A stretch of 64,000 nucleotides of DNA, from assembly GCF_017308075.1 (NCBI RefSeq), contig NZ_JAFKFX010000024.1, forward strand, positions 372,001 to 436,000, read 5' to 3'. The notes under the pieces were generated by a model, which made no database searches, was not told where the DNA came from, and saw nothing but the letters and a program-made list of their open reading frames with translations. Every line of letters starts with the position of its first letter. Position 1 is the stretch's first letter. Below, one piece after another: positions 9,425-18,392 of the stretch. The translations under genes and the position numbers were made by a program. This DNA comes from Allobosea sp. (GTDB taxonomy: Bacteria > Pseudomonadota > Alphaproteobacteria > Rhizobiales > Beijerinckiaceae).

Positions 9425-9907
9425 TCATTCCTTGTTGGCCTTGATGTCCCAGGTCCCGGTCGAGGGCGCGCCGAGCGTGCCGTCCTCCTTCTGGAACTTG
9501 TATTCGAACTTGATCTTGGCGAAGTTCAGCGAGAACTGGTCGGTCGGCACCGGGTTGCCACCGGTCGAGTCGCCGGACTGATAGCTTGAGACCAGCAGGT
9601 CCTGCAGCGTCACGGTGTAGAATTCCTGCTGGTCCTTGCCCTGCTTGCGCACGAACAGCACCGCCTTCTTGATGTGCTTGCCCGACGCGCAGGACAACAT
9701 CAGTACTGGCGACGCCTTGCTGACATTGGCCGTGCAATGCAGGTCCTGGAAGCTGACCTTGCCGGCGCCGCCGCCGGACCCTGCGGAATGCGTGCCCGAA
9801 TTGCTCGCTCCCCAGGAGAAGGATTCGATCTCGATCGTTTCCTTGTGCTTGGAATCATGGCTCTCGCCCTTGATTCCCTCGATCTCGAGCAGGAAGTCGC
9901 TGGCCAT
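9425..9907 (-). CDS. hcp: T6SS tail-tube protein Hcp (TssD)
   Basis: A 160-residue protein of the Hcp1 family, whose hexameric rings stack into the inner tube of the injection device and carry effectors. Visible family blocks are MASDFLLEIEGIKGES, IEIESFSWGASN, the central GKVSFQDLHCTANVSKASP and the C-terminal FAKIKFEYKFQKEDG. No C-terminal effector extension is present. A good ribosome site (GGAGAGAA) precedes the ATG. It sits between tssC and tssE with strong hairpins on either side. Confidence 0.97.
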   Translation of the reverse strand: MASDFLLEIEGIKGESHDSKHKETIEIESFSWGASNSGTHSAGSGGGAGKVSFQDLHCTANVSKASPVLMLSCASGKHIKKAVLFVRKQGKDQQEFYTVTLQDLLVSSYQSGDSTGGNPVPTDQFSLNFAKIKFEYKFQKEDGTLGAPSTGTWDIKANKE

Positions 9908-10039
9908 CGTTCTCTCCAGTGTTTGACCGTCATCCGACGAAGTCGATTGCGACTGCGCTTCGCCCGCGGGGTGGTACCGGCGCGCGACCGCTCAGCCCCG
10001 GCGCGATCCGCGCGGGGGTAGGCACAGGCCTGGAGACTC

Positions 10040-10059
10040 CGCGCGCCCGAAGGCGCGCG
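10040..10059 (-). terminator. hairpin between tssC and hcp
   Basis: A perfect 8-base-pair GC stem with a CGAA tetraloop (CGCGCGCC-CGAA-GGCGCGCG) lies 5 bases past the tssC stop codon. Together with the stem after hcp it brackets the hcp cistron. Processing or attenuation is likely, but no T-tract supports full termination. Confidence 0.5.
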
Positions 10060-10064
10060 ACGCC

Positions 10065-11567
10065 TTAATTCTTGGGCGCGGGCAGGCGCGAGACCAGGCT
10101 CAGGCCGATATCCATGCCCTCCAGCTGGAAATGCGGCCTGAGATAGAACTTGGCCGAATAATATCCGGGGTTCTCCTCGTCTTCGAAGACGTCGATGCGC
10201 GCATCGGAAAGCGGACGGCGCGCCTTCGTCTCCTCGCTGGAATTGACCGGATCGCCGTCGATATAGTCGGTGATCCATTCCTGCAGCCAGCGACGCAGGG
10301 GTTCGCGCTCCTTGTAGGAGCCGACCTTGTCGCGCACCATGCATTTCAGATAGTGCGCGAAGCGCGAGACGGCGAACATGTAGGGCAGCCGCGAGGACAG
10401 GTTGTCCGAGGCGGTCGCCGCGACGCCGTCGGGACCGAAGAAGGCCTTCGGCTTGTAGAGCGACTGTGCCCCGATGAACGCCGCCTTGTCGGTGTTCTTG
10501 CGGTGGATCAGCGGGATCAGCCCCGATTTCGCCAGCTCCGCCTCACGGCGATCGCTGATCGCGATCTCGGTCGGGCATTTCAGGTCGACGCCGCCATCAT
10601 CCGTCGGGAAGGTGTGGGTCGGCAAGTTCAGGACCTCGCCGCCCGATTGCACGCCGCGGATGCGGGTGCACCAGCCATATTCCTTGTAGGCACGGTTGAT
10701 GTTGACAGCCATCGCATAGGCCGCGTTCATCCAGGCGTATTTCTCGCCCTTGTGCCCGTCGGTATCTTCCTCGAAGGCGAATTCCTCGACCGGCTCGGAC
10801 TTCGCGCCATAGGGCACGCGCGACAGCACGCGCGGCAGGCACAGCCCCATATAGCGGGAGTCCGCCGCGTCGCGCAGCGATTTCCAGGCGGCATAGTCGG
10901 GCGTATCGAAGACCTTGCCGAGATCGCGCGGATTGGACAGCTCCGTCCAGGCGTCCATGCCCATCAGCGTCGGATCTGCGCCGGCGAAGAAAGGTGCATG
11001 CGCCGAGGCCGCGACCTTGGAAAGATCGCGCAGCAGCTGCACATCGGTCGCCACATGGCTGAAATGATAGTCGCCGATCAGGCAGCCGAAGGGCTGGCCG
11101 CCGAGCTGACCGAACTCCTGCTCATAGATCTGCTTGAAGAGCGGGCTCTGATCCCAGCGGGCGCCGGGATAGGTCTTGAGATTGCGATAGAGCTCGCTCT
11201 TGCCGACATTCATGATCTTGATCTTCAGCTGCGAGTCCGTCTCGGAGTTGAAGACGAGATAGTTCAGGCCGCGCCAGGCGCTTTCGATCTTCTGGAACTC
11301 GGGTGCGTGCAGCACCTCGTTCATCTGCTCGGTCAGCTTGGCGTCGAGCCGTGCGATCATCTCCTCGATCGTGTCGAGCACGTCGCCCTTGATCAGCGTG
11401 GAGTCGGCGAGCGCCTGGGTGACCAGGGTCGCCACCGCGTTCTCGACCTCGGTCGCCGCCCGCTCGGTCTTCGGCTTGAAGCTCTGCTTGAGAACGTTCG
11501 CGAACTCGTCGGCGTCGCGTGTCTCGGCGATGGCTGCGCCGGGTTGCTGGATTTGTGCTTCCGCCAT
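10065..11567 (-). CDS. tssC: T6SS contractile sheath large subunit TssC
   Basis: A 500-residue protein that pairs with TssB to form the contractile sheath. Family marks are FQKIESAWRGLNYLV, the block GQPFGCLIGDYHFSH, DAWTELSNPRDLGKVF and the C-terminal region YLRPHFQLEGMDIGLSLVSRLP. I chose the ATG at 11567 (MAEAQIQQPG), preceded by GAGGCGGAGGCGACC; a GTG at 11588 overlapping the tssB stop would add seven residues and cannot be excluded. Length is normal for the family. Confidence 0.96.
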   Translation of the reverse strand: MAEAQIQQPGAAIAETRDADEFANVLKQSFKPKTERAATEVENAVATLVTQALADSTLIKGDVLDTIEEMIARLDAKLTEQMNEVLHAPEFQKIESAWRGLNYLVFNSETDSQLKIKIMNVGKSELYRNLKTYPGARWDQSPLFKQIYEQEFGQLGGQPFGCLIGDYHFSHVATDVQLLRDLSKVAASAHAPFFAGADPTLMGMDAWTELSNPRDLGKVFDTPDYAAWKSLRDAADSRYMGLCLPRVLSRVPYGAKSEPVEEFAFEEDTDGHKGEKYAWMNAAYAMAVNINRAYKEYGWCTRIRGVQSGGEVLNLPTHTFPTDDGGVDLKCPTEIAISDRREAELAKSGLIPLIHRKNTDKAAFIGAQSLYKPKAFFGPDGVAATASDNLSSRLPYMFAVSRFAHYLKCMVRDKVGSYKEREPLRRWLQEWITDYIDGDPVNSSEETKARRPLSDARIDVFEDEENPGYYSAKFYLRPHFQLEGMDIGLSLVSRLPAPKN

Positions 11568-11584
11568 GGTCGCCTCCGCCTCGC

Positions 11585-12121
11585 TCACCCGTTGCCGTCA
11601 CGCTTGTTGCCGTCAGCCGATGTCTCGCCGAGCCTGTCCTTCAGCGCCGTCATCAGCTGCGGGTCGGCGAGCAGCGCCTTGATCTGGTCGCTCGCCGCCA
11701 TCTTGCCGTCCATGTAGCGCAGCAGGTTGGCGAGCTGCTCGCGTGCCTCGAGCAGCTTGGCCGTCGCCGGGATCTGACGGGCGATCGCCGCCGGGTTGAG
11801 GTCGTCGAACCGCGAGAACTTCAACGCCACCGAGAGCTTCTCATTGCCGTCGCCGCCCAGCTTGTTGGGCACGTTGAAGGCGACGCCCGGCTCGATCGCG
11901 GCCATGCGCTGATCGAAATTATCCATGTCTATGTCGAGGAATTTGCGCTCGGAGATATCGGGCTTCGCCACGGCCGAGGCATTGCCCGAGAGATCGGCAA
12001 GGACGCCCATCACAAAGGGCAATTCGATCTTCTGGTCGGCATTGTAGGGGTCCTCATAGGTGATATGGACCCGTGGTGGCCTGTTGCGGCGAATGAACCT
12101 TTGCCCAGAATCTCCGGCCAT
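11585..12121 (-). CDS. tssB: T6SS contractile sheath small subunit TssB
   Basis: A 178-residue protein recognised by FIRRNRPPRVHITYED near the start, LPFVMGVLADLSG, the FLDIDMDNFDQRM block and LSVALKFSRFDDLNP. It forms the TssBC sheath subunit; its helix is the handle engaged by ClpV. The ATG at 12121 has GAGGAAAGG upstream; longer open frame exists but is not family-like. A candidate promoter lies about 75 bases upstream, so tssB may begin its own transcript apart from tssA. Confidence 0.95.
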   Translation of the reverse strand: MAGDSGQRFIRRNRPPRVHITYEDPYNADQKIELPFVMGVLADLSGNASAVAKPDISERKFLDIDMDNFDQRMAAIEPGVAFNVPNKLGGDGNEKLSVALKFSRFDDLNPAAIARQIPATAKLLEAREQLANLLRYMDGKMAASDQIKALLADPQLMTALKDRLGETSADGNKRDGNG

Positions 12122-12193
12122 CGTCAGTGCCTTTCCTCTCGATGCATCACGCAGAGGCAGCGTGACACCACGCCAAGTCACCAATCTCCCAAT

Positions 12194-12222
12194 ACAATAC
12201 ACAAATGCAGTCAGCTTGACAG
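12194..12222 (-). promoter_or_regulatory. candidate sigma-70 promoter for tssB-clpV transcript
   Basis: On the minus strand CTGTCA and TATTGT, each matching four of six consensus bases, are separated by 17 bases in an AT-richer patch of an otherwise GC-rich window, about 75 bases before the tssB ATG. The 228-base gap between tssA and tssB has no other gene. The call is by eye. Confidence 0.35.
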
Positions 12223-12349
12223 TTCCCGTCGCGCTGCTTGGCATCCGCAAGTCGTCATCGCCGACCGGTCGCGATCTTGTGAAGTCGCGGCGGGCCGCAG
12301 GCCTGGGGAGGCGCGCCGCAGGAGCGCCGGCCCGGCGCCAGACCCCGAC

Positions 12350-13783
12350 CTACTCGTCCCTGCTCTGACGTATGCCGACTTCAGGAAGGATATCGCTGAG
12401 CAGCGACATGAAATCATGCTGCGCGAGCCCACAGGCCTTGTCCATCAGCAGCGGGATCGGGTTGGAGGGCTCGACCTGCCGGTAGAACCCCGCCACCGCC
12501 TTCATCCGGCCGACCGCCTCGGCGCGGGTCGCGACGCCCGCCACCAAAGGCGCGCCGACCGGCGCCGGAGCGACCGCAGCCGGCCCGGTCTCGCTCCCCT
12601 GCCCGGGCTCCGCCTCGAGCTCGGCCACCGCATCGTCCGGCCCCTCTTCCGCCTCCTCCCAGCTCTCACTCGGCGCCTCCTTCGCGCCATCATCGGGCTG
12701 ATCATAGCCATCCGACGCGTTCAGGCGCTCGAGCGGCAGCTGAAAACGCGGCTCGGTGCCGATTTCGAGCATCGCCTTGTCGACATGTTCGGGAAACATG
12801 ATCTGGATCACTTCGATCAGCGACTTGCCGATCAGCCGCTGGGCTTGCCCGATCAGCAGCACGGCCGGGCTCGAAGGCTCGGCGCGGCGAAAATAACCCA
12901 GGCAGGCGGCCAGCGCCGCACGCGCCTCCGCCACCGAAGCGCAGGAGCCCGGCGGCAGGCCGGCCGGGCCCACCGAAGCCGCGACCGGCATACCGGCCTC
13001 GATGGGCTGATCCGCCGGAGCGGCGAGCATCCGCGCACCGACGACCGGCTCGAGAAAGCCGATGATCTGACCGACCAGCGCCGAGAGACGTGGAAAGCTC
13101 ACCGCCCCGCCGCCAGCGCGCTCGCTCCAGGTCGCACGGATCCGGGCGATCGCATCACGGATCGCCACGACATGAGCGAAGGCGGCCTGCAGCTCCGCGC
13201 CATCGGTTTCGGCCAGCGCCGCCTGGATCGCACCCGCATCCGGATGCTGCTCCTCCTCCTCGGGCTGGATCGCGCCGGCGGCGACGAGCTGGCTGCGGAA
13301 GACCAGAGGGCCGATCCGCCGGCTGATCAGGAGTGGCGCATGCTGCAGCGGCAGCACGACCGTGGCCAGGTCGTCGAGGCTTTGCAGTGCCACCTCGCGC
13401 AGGATGAAGTCGCCCTGCTCGGCACGCGGATGCACCTCGTCCCAATGCTCCGAGAGATGACCGGTGATCAGGCCCAGGCAGGCGGAAAAGCCTGGTATGT
13501 CGCGATTGAGCAGGCAGAGCTTCCCGGCCAGTACCAGGACCCGGATGTCGCGGCTGAGCTTGAGTATCTTGGCGAGGTCGCCGAAGGCGGCGGGGAAATC
13601 GATCGTCGCCCGGTCGAAGGCGACCAGCCGGCCATCCGGCCGGGGCGCGAAATAGGATGTCGGCAGCGCAACTTCCAGATGCGCGATAATGTTCGTGAAG
13701 CCCGCATCTTCTTCGGGATCGGGCCCGCAGAGGTCGTCCGCAGAAACCGGCCCGGAAAAATCAGCGAAGTTCAGCGCCGCCAT
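12350..13783 (-). CDS. tssA: T6SS protein TssA (ImpA family)
   Basis: A 477-residue protein with the ImpA N-terminal domain in the first 150 residues: CGPDPEEDAGF, then a region ending in LSEHWDEVHPRAEQGDF, the classic block of the family. Its C-terminal part (after an acidic Glu/Asp-rich linker near residue 370) ends with RVEPSNPIPLLMDKA-like sequence (here YRQVEPSNPIPLLMDKACGL), seen in TssA proteins that cap or prime the sheath. An internal repeat of that motif (FRRAEPSSPAVLLIGQAQRL) occurs about 160 residues earlier. It is first of the core genes in the minus-strand block after the OmpA-like gene. Confidence 0.92.
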   Translation of the reverse strand: MAALNFADFSGPVSADDLCGPDPEEDAGFTNIIAHLEVALPTSYFAPRPDGRLVAFDRATIDFPAAFGDLAKILKLSRDIRVLVLAGKLCLLNRDIPGFSACLGLITGHLSEHWDEVHPRAEQGDFILREVALQSLDDLATVVLPLQHAPLLISRRIGPLVFRSQLVAAGAIQPEEEEQHPDAGAIQAALAETDGAELQAAFAHVVAIRDAIARIRATWSERAGGGAVSFPRLSALVGQIIGFLEPVVGARMLAAPADQPIEAGMPVAASVGPAGLPPGSCASVAEARAALAACLGYFRRAEPSSPAVLLIGQAQRLIGKSLIEVIQIMFPEHVDKAMLEIGTEPRFQLPLERLNASDGYDQPDDGAKEAPSESWEEAEEGPDDAVAELEAEPGQGSETGPAAVAPAPVGAPLVAGVATRAEAVGRMKAVAGFYRQVEPSNPIPLLMDKACGLAQHDFMSLLSDILPEVGIRQSRDE

Positions 13784-13836
13784 GGAGCCCCTCGGTCAAC
13801 AGGCCGATGCCAAGCGGCCGCTGGCAGGAATGCGCG

Positions 13837-14382
13837 TCAATCCACACGGATCCGCGTCTCGACCCGGCGATTATCGCCGGAATAGGGATCGGCCACGATC
13901 GGCTTGGTCTGGCCGAAGCCGCGCGGCAGCAGCTTGGCGGTATCGACACCGCGTTCGCTGAGATAGCTCACCACGGCCTTTGCGCGACGCTCCGACAGGT
14001 TGAGATTGTAGTCGGCCGAGCCCCTCGCATCGGTATGCCCTTCGACCAGGAAGCTGCTGGCGGCGAGCTGCGGATCCTTCAGCGCCTTGGCGAACTCGTC
14101 GAGATTGCTCTTGGCATCGGGCTCGAGCACGTCCGAATTGTACTTGAAGCGGACCACCAGGTCGAAGGCGGCCGCTGGTTTCACGACATGACCCGCCTTG
14201 CTGCATTCTGCCTCCGTTCCGACGCAGAGCCCGCGCGACACGCCGAGATTGGGCTTCCCACCCCCGAAATGCTTGATGATGTCATCTGCCTTGTAGCTTT
14301 GGGCCTGTGCCGACACAGCCGAAACCGCGCAGACCCCGACGGCGAAAGCGGCGCTGATACTGACAAGGGCCTGCTTGCGCAC
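13837..14382 (-). CDS. exported OmpA-family peptidoglycan-binding protein
   Basis: A 181-residue protein with a cleavable signal peptide (residues 1-27, ending SAVSAQA) and a C-terminal OmpA-like domain (about 75-181) with the peptidoglycan-binding signature EGHTDARGSADYNLNLSERR. I chose a GTG start at 14382, preceded by GGGAGGAAGACC; upstream open frame has no protein-like character. There is no lipobox cysteine, so it is predicted periplasmic or outer-membrane associated rather than a TssJ lipoprotein. It starts the minus-strand T6SS block and diverges from vgrG. It may anchor the apparatus to the cell wall; that role is inferred. Confidence 0.85.
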   Translation of the reverse strand: MRKQALVSISAAFAVGVCAVSAVSAQAQSYKADDIIKHFGGGKPNLGVSRGLCVGTEAECSKAGHVVKPAAAFDLVVRFKYNSDVLEPDAKSNLDEFAKALKDPQLAASSFLVEGHTDARGSADYNLNLSERRAKAVVSYLSERGVDTAKLLPRGFGQTKPIVADPYSGDNRRVETRIRVD

Positions 14383-14497
14383 GGTCTTCCTCCCGATTAA
14401 CTTCAAGTCGGCGGTCGAAGACTGAGGGTTGAGACTATGACTCTCAGCATCCGCTGCGTCAATGTCGTACCCGGCCACAAGCCACGAGGTTTCGTTG

Positions 14498-16360
14498 ATG
14501 CCAAGCGAACTTCGACAGTCAAAAAGACTTGCTTCCTTTACAACCCCATTGGGGAAAGACTTTTTTTCACTTATCAAGTTTGAAGCGCGCGAAGCTCTGA
14601 GCGAACTATTCGCCTATCAGGTCGAGGCGACGAGCACGACTGCGAACGCCGACCTGCAAAGCATCATAGGCGAGAAATGCTCGGTCAAGATGACCTTGAA
14701 GAACGGTCAGGACCGCGTCTTCAACGGTGTTCTCGTCGATGCGCAATGGCTCGGCCGCGAGAACGACATCGACAGCTATCGTTTCGTCCTGCGGCCCTGG
14801 CTCTGGCTGCTCTCACAGCGCGCAGATTGCCGGATCTTCAAGAACAAGACGCCGCTCGACATCGTCAAGACGATCTTCGGCAAGGAGGACAAGGCGAGCT
14901 TCGACGACCGCGTCAGCGACAAGCCGGGCGAGATCGATTACTGCGTGCAGTATCGCGAGACCGATCTCGACTTCGTGCTCAGGCTGCTCGAGAAGCACGG
15001 GATCTACTATTACTTCAAGCATACGGATGGCGACCACAAGCTGATCCTCTCCGATGCCCGCTCCTCGCACGACTCCGTCACCGCGGCGGCCGAACCCACC
15101 TTCGCCGGCGCCGGCAGCGCCTACCCGTTCATGCCCAGGGATGGCCAGCAGCGCCGCCCGATCGAGCACATCACGCAATGGTCGACGCTGCGCCGCCTGC
15201 GCACCGGCAAGATCGAGCTCAAGGACTATGATTTCGAGAAATCCACCGCCGACCTGACCGCCAAGGCCGAGGAAGGCTTCGCCCGCAGCAAGGCTTATGA
15301 GAGCTACGACTATCCCGGTGCCTATCTGGATCGCGGCAAGGGTGAGCGCTTCGCCAAGGTGCTGGCGCAGGCCGAACAGGCGCAGGATGATCGCCGCCAG
15401 GCCATGGGCGAGGCACCGAGCCTGCATCCGGGCTCGGTGATGACCCTCGGCGTCCACCCGGTCGGTTCCGAGAACGCCGAATATCTGGTGGTGCGCGCCA
15501 CGCATAATTTCGGAGTTCAGAGCTATCGCTCCGCCAAGCGCGTCGACGACGCGATCTATCACGGCTCCTACGAGCTCCTGAAAGCCGACAAGCGCTTCCG
15601 CGCGCCGCTCGTCACCCCTTCTCCGGTGATCGTCGGACCTGACACCGCCAGGGTGGTCGGCGAAAAGAACAAGGGTGAGGAAGGCGATATCGACGTCGAC
15701 AAATACGGCCGGGTCTGGCTGCGCTTCCACTGGGACCGGGAGAAGGACTCGACCTCCTGCCGCGTCCGCGTCGGACAGCTCTGGTCCGGCAAGAACTGGG
15801 GCGGACAGATCATCCCACGCATCGGCCAGGAGGTCATCGTCGAATTCATCGAGGGCGATCCCGACCGCCCGCTGATCACCGGCGCCGTCGTCAACGACCA
15901 GCACATGCCGCCCTATGACCTGCCGGCCAACAAGACCCAGTCGGGGCTGAAATCGGAATCCACCGAAGGCTCAGGCAAGGCTGGCAGATTCAACGAAATC
16001 AAGTTCGAGGACCTCGCCGGCAAGGAGGTCTTCAGCCTGCAGGCGCAGAAGGACCACAAGACCGTGGTCTTCAACACCGAGACCCGCGATGTCGGCAAGG
16101 AGTTCGAGGGCGGCCCGACCGACTTCACCCGCACCACCCAGATCATGGGCGGCAGCGACAAGCTGCACGTCAAGGACGGAAAGCGTTATGTCGAGGCGGC
16201 GCTCGAGATCAAGCTGGTCTGCGGCGAGAGCACCATCACCATGACGCCGACCGACATCACCATCTCGTCGCCGACCATCAAGGTCACCAGCACCCTCAAG
16301 ACCGAGGTCCACGCCGACGCGACCACCATCGTCACCGGCGGCATCGTCAAGATCAATTGA
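14498..16360 (+). CDS. vgrG: T6SS spike protein VgrG (TssI)
   Basis: A 620-residue protein with a gp27-like half (LFAYQVEATS, the block YCVQYRETDLDFVLRLLEKHGIYYYF) and a gp5-like half (GRVWLRFHWDRE, CRVRVGQLWSGKNWGGQIIPRIGQEVIVEFIEGDPDRPLI cut into family blocks) followed by a short beta-helix tail. No extra effector domain follows the spike, so toxins must ride on PAAR, Hcp or adaptors. I prefer the ATG at 14498 (MPSELRQS), preceded by ACGAGG; an in-frame ATG at 14462 lacks a ribosome site. The first 100 bases are AT-richer than the neighbourhood. Confidence 0.95.
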   Translation: MPSELRQSKRLASFTTPLGKDFFSLIKFEAREALSELFAYQVEATSTTANADLQSIIGEKCSVKMTLKNGQDRVFNGVLVDAQWLGRENDIDSYRFVLRPWLWLLSQRADCRIFKNKTPLDIVKTIFGKEDKASFDDRVSDKPGEIDYCVQYRETDLDFVLRLLEKHGIYYYFKHTDGDHKLILSDARSSHDSVTAAAEPTFAGAGSAYPFMPRDGQQRRPIEHITQWSTLRRLRTGKIELKDYDFEKSTADLTAKAEEGFARSKAYESYDYPGAYLDRGKGERFAKVLAQAEQAQDDRRQAMGEAPSLHPGSVMTLGVHPVGSENAEYLVVRATHNFGVQSYRSAKRVDDAIYHGSYELLKADKRFRAPLVTPSPVIVGPDTARVVGEKNKGEEGDIDVDKYGRVWLRFHWDREKDSTSCRVRVGQLWSGKNWGGQIIPRIGQEVIVEFIEGDPDRPLITGAVVNDQHMPPYDLPANKTQSGLKSESTEGSGKAGRFNEIKFEDLAGKEVFSLQAQKDHKTVVFNTETRDVGKEFEGGPTDFTRTTQIMGGSDKLHVKDGKRYVEAALEIKLVCGESTITMTPTDITISSPTIKVTSTLKTEVHADATTIVTGGIVKIN

Positions 16361-16367
16361 GCGCGCG

Positions 16368-16925
16368 ATGACCCGCCTCCGCTTCAGCACGGCCGGCGAA
16401 GTCTTCGAGAGCTTCCCCGCTCTGCGCCGGCTCGTCGCCACGGCACCGGCGAACGAGGCACCGCTGGCCTTCCTCGCCCGGCTTGCCGCCGGCGCCGAGC
16501 CGAAAGATGCGATCGGCTTCTGCGCCTTTCTGCTGCCGCGGCGGGAAGCCGTCTGGTGGGCCCTCCAGAGCGTCCAGCGCATGCGCCCGGCGGGCGCCCC
16601 GGCTGGGCCGGCGCTTGCCGCGGCCGAAGCCTGGGTGCGTGACCCCGGCGATGCCCGGCGGCGCGAAGCGCTGTCGGTCGCGGAAGCCGCGGACCCGGCC
16701 GAACCCGCCACCTGGGTCGCCTGGGCGGCCGGCTATTCCGGCGGCAGCATGCTGGCGAGCCATGCCGTGCCCTGCCCGCCCGACCTCACCGCCAAGACCG
16801 CCCGGATCGCCGTGTTAACCGCATTGGGCCGCCTTCCGGCCCGTGAGCGCGATGCCGCATTGCGAAACTGCATCGAAGCGTGCTTTCGTCTGGTCGATGA
16901 CGAAGGCGGCGGAGCGCGGACGTAG
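16368..16925 (+). CDS. DUF6931-like VgrG-linked protein
   Basis: A 185-residue soluble, alanine-rich, helical protein that starts 7 bases after the vgrG stop. The first 45 residues (MTRLRFSTAGEVFESFPALRR) and the block AKDAIGFCAFLLPRREAVWWAL-like (here PKDAIGFCAFLLPRREAVWW) match what I recall as the DUF6931 family, found near vgrG in proteobacterial T6SS loci. Its role is unknown; an adaptor or chaperone for spike loading is a reasonable guess from position. The family name is from memory and not confirmed. Confidence 0.6.
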   Translation: MTRLRFSTAGEVFESFPALRRLVATAPANEAPLAFLARLAAGAEPKDAIGFCAFLLPRREAVWWALQSVQRMRPAGAPAGPALAAAEAWVRDPGDARRREALSVAEAADPAEPATWVAWAAGYSGGSMLASHAVPCPPDLTAKTARIAVLTALGRLPARERDAALRNCIEACFRLVDDEGGGART

Positions 16926-16988
16926 AGCTGGCGTGGCGATGCCGCCTGAGCGGCACAAGCCTCGTGGCAGCGATACGGACATGTCCAG

Positions 16989-18368
16989 ATGGCGCTGACG
17001 CTGACGATCGAGAACGAGACCTCGCTGCCCGATGGCGGCCCGCTCAGCGTGACGCTCAGTGGCGGACGGGGCCTCGATATCGGGCGTGACCAGCATCTCG
17101 ACTGGGCCCTGCCCGATCCGACGCGCACCATCTCCGGCCGCCATTGCGAGATTCGCTTCCACGACAACGCCTATTGGCTGCGTGACATCTCGACCAACGG
17201 CACCTTCGTCAACGGCGCGGCCCATCGGGTGCAGTCGCCCTATCGCCTGCAGCATGGCGACCGGCTCGAAATCGGCCACTACATCATCGCCGTGGCGATC
17301 GACGATGCCGGCCGGCAACCGGCGGCCATGGCCGAGCGGCCGCCGGCCCCGCCGCCCCCGGCTGAATCGCTCTGGGACGGCAATGGCGACGAGGCGCCAC
17401 CGATCGCGCGCCGCGACCTGATGCCGCCGCAGAAATACCGGCCGGTCCATGCCGGCTTCATCGACTGGGCCGCCGATATCCCGACGCCGGAGGAAACCGG
17501 GCGGCAGGCCTTCGCGCCGCAGCCTGAGCCGCCGGCCACTGCCGCTCCGCCCGCGCCTTCGCGCCAGGACGAGATGGCCTGGGCGCCCTATCAGCCGCCG
17601 CCCGTCCCGGCGGCCGCCCCCATCGCCCCGATCCCGACACCTCGCCGGCCGCCGGGTCCGCTCCCGGCCGCCGATCCGTGGAGCGAGGCGCCGCCGGCAG
17701 GGCCGCTGCCCTCCTTCGAGCCGCCCTTCCCGCCGCCTGCGCCGCCGCGTCCGCCACCACCCTCGGCAGCCGCGACCGCCGGCGAGATCTCCCCGGCCGA
17801 GTTCATGGCCCGCTTTGCGCGCGGCGCCGGCCTGCCGGTCGAAGCCCTGTCCTGGCAGGATCCCGGCGCTTTCGCCGAGCAGACCGGCGCGCTGATGCGT
17901 CTCGTCGCCGTCGAGCTGAAGCAGTTGCTGGCGGCGCGGGCCGAGAGCAAGCGCATCGCCCGCAGCGCCAATCAGACGATGATTCAGGCGCAGGACAACA
18001 ACCCGCTGAAATTCTCGCCGACCATCGAGGATGCGCTCAGGCTGATCCTGGGCCGCCCGACCAGCGGCTATCTCAACGCCCAGAAGGCGTTCGAGGAGAG
18101 CTTCAGGGATCTCAAGGCCCACCAGATCAAGACCTATTCGGCGATGCAGCACGCGTTGCGCATGCTGGTCGAGGATCTCGATCCGCAGGCTGTTTCCGAA
18201 AGCCTCGGCTCGGAGCGCGGCCTCGAAGGCCTGCTCTCGTCGCGCAAGGGCAGGCTCTGGGACGCCTATGTCGCGCGCTGGGAGGCCAAGACCGCCCCTT
18301 ACGAGGATGGGCTGGTCGACGCCTTCATGCTCTACTTCGCCGAATGCTATGACCGCGGCGGCCGTTGA
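16989..18368 (+). CDS. tagH: T6SS-associated FHA protein TagH
   Basis: A 459-residue protein. The N-terminal forkhead-associated domain (about 20-100) has the phosphothreonine-binding pattern GRD...RTISGRHCEI and NGTFVNG. A long proline-rich linker spans about 115-260. The C-terminal T6SS FHA domain (about 265-459) includes ISPAEFMARFARGAGL and NNPLKFSPTIEDALRLIL, which define TagH. It is expected to bind a protein phosphorylated by PpkA and promote assembly; PpkA and its opposing phosphatase PppA are encoded downstream. It follows the VgrG pair by 63 bases. Confidence 0.93.
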   Translation: MALTLTIENETSLPDGGPLSVTLSGGRGLDIGRDQHLDWALPDPTRTISGRHCEIRFHDNAYWLRDISTNGTFVNGAAHRVQSPYRLQHGDRLEIGHYIIAVAIDDAGRQPAAMAERPPAPPPPAESLWDGNGDEAPPIARRDLMPPQKYRPVHAGFIDWAADIPTPEETGRQAFAPQPEPPATAAPPAPSRQDEMAWAPYQPPPVPAAAPIAPIPTPRRPPGPLPAADPWSEAPPAGPLPSFEPPFPPPAPPRPPPPSAAATAGEISPAEFMARFARGAGLPVEALSWQDPGAFAEQTGALMRLVAVELKQLLAARAESKRIARSANQTMIQAQDNNPLKFSPTIEDALRLILGRPTSGYLNAQKAFEESFRDLKAHQIKTYSAMQHALRMLVEDLDPQAVSESLGSERGLEGLLSSRKGRLWDAYVARWEAKTAPYEDGLVDAFMLYFAECYDRGGR

Positions 18369-18392
18369 GGGGCCCCCTAGGTCCGGCGCCGC

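Noticed and set aside
10131-11717. A 528-codon plus-strand frame opposite tssC
   Set aside because: tssC is complete and highly conserved on the minus strand; the plus-strand product shows no family pattern.
14462-14497. An earlier in-frame ATG for vgrG
   Set aside because: No ribosome site precedes it and the extra twelve residues are not part of the conserved VgrG start.
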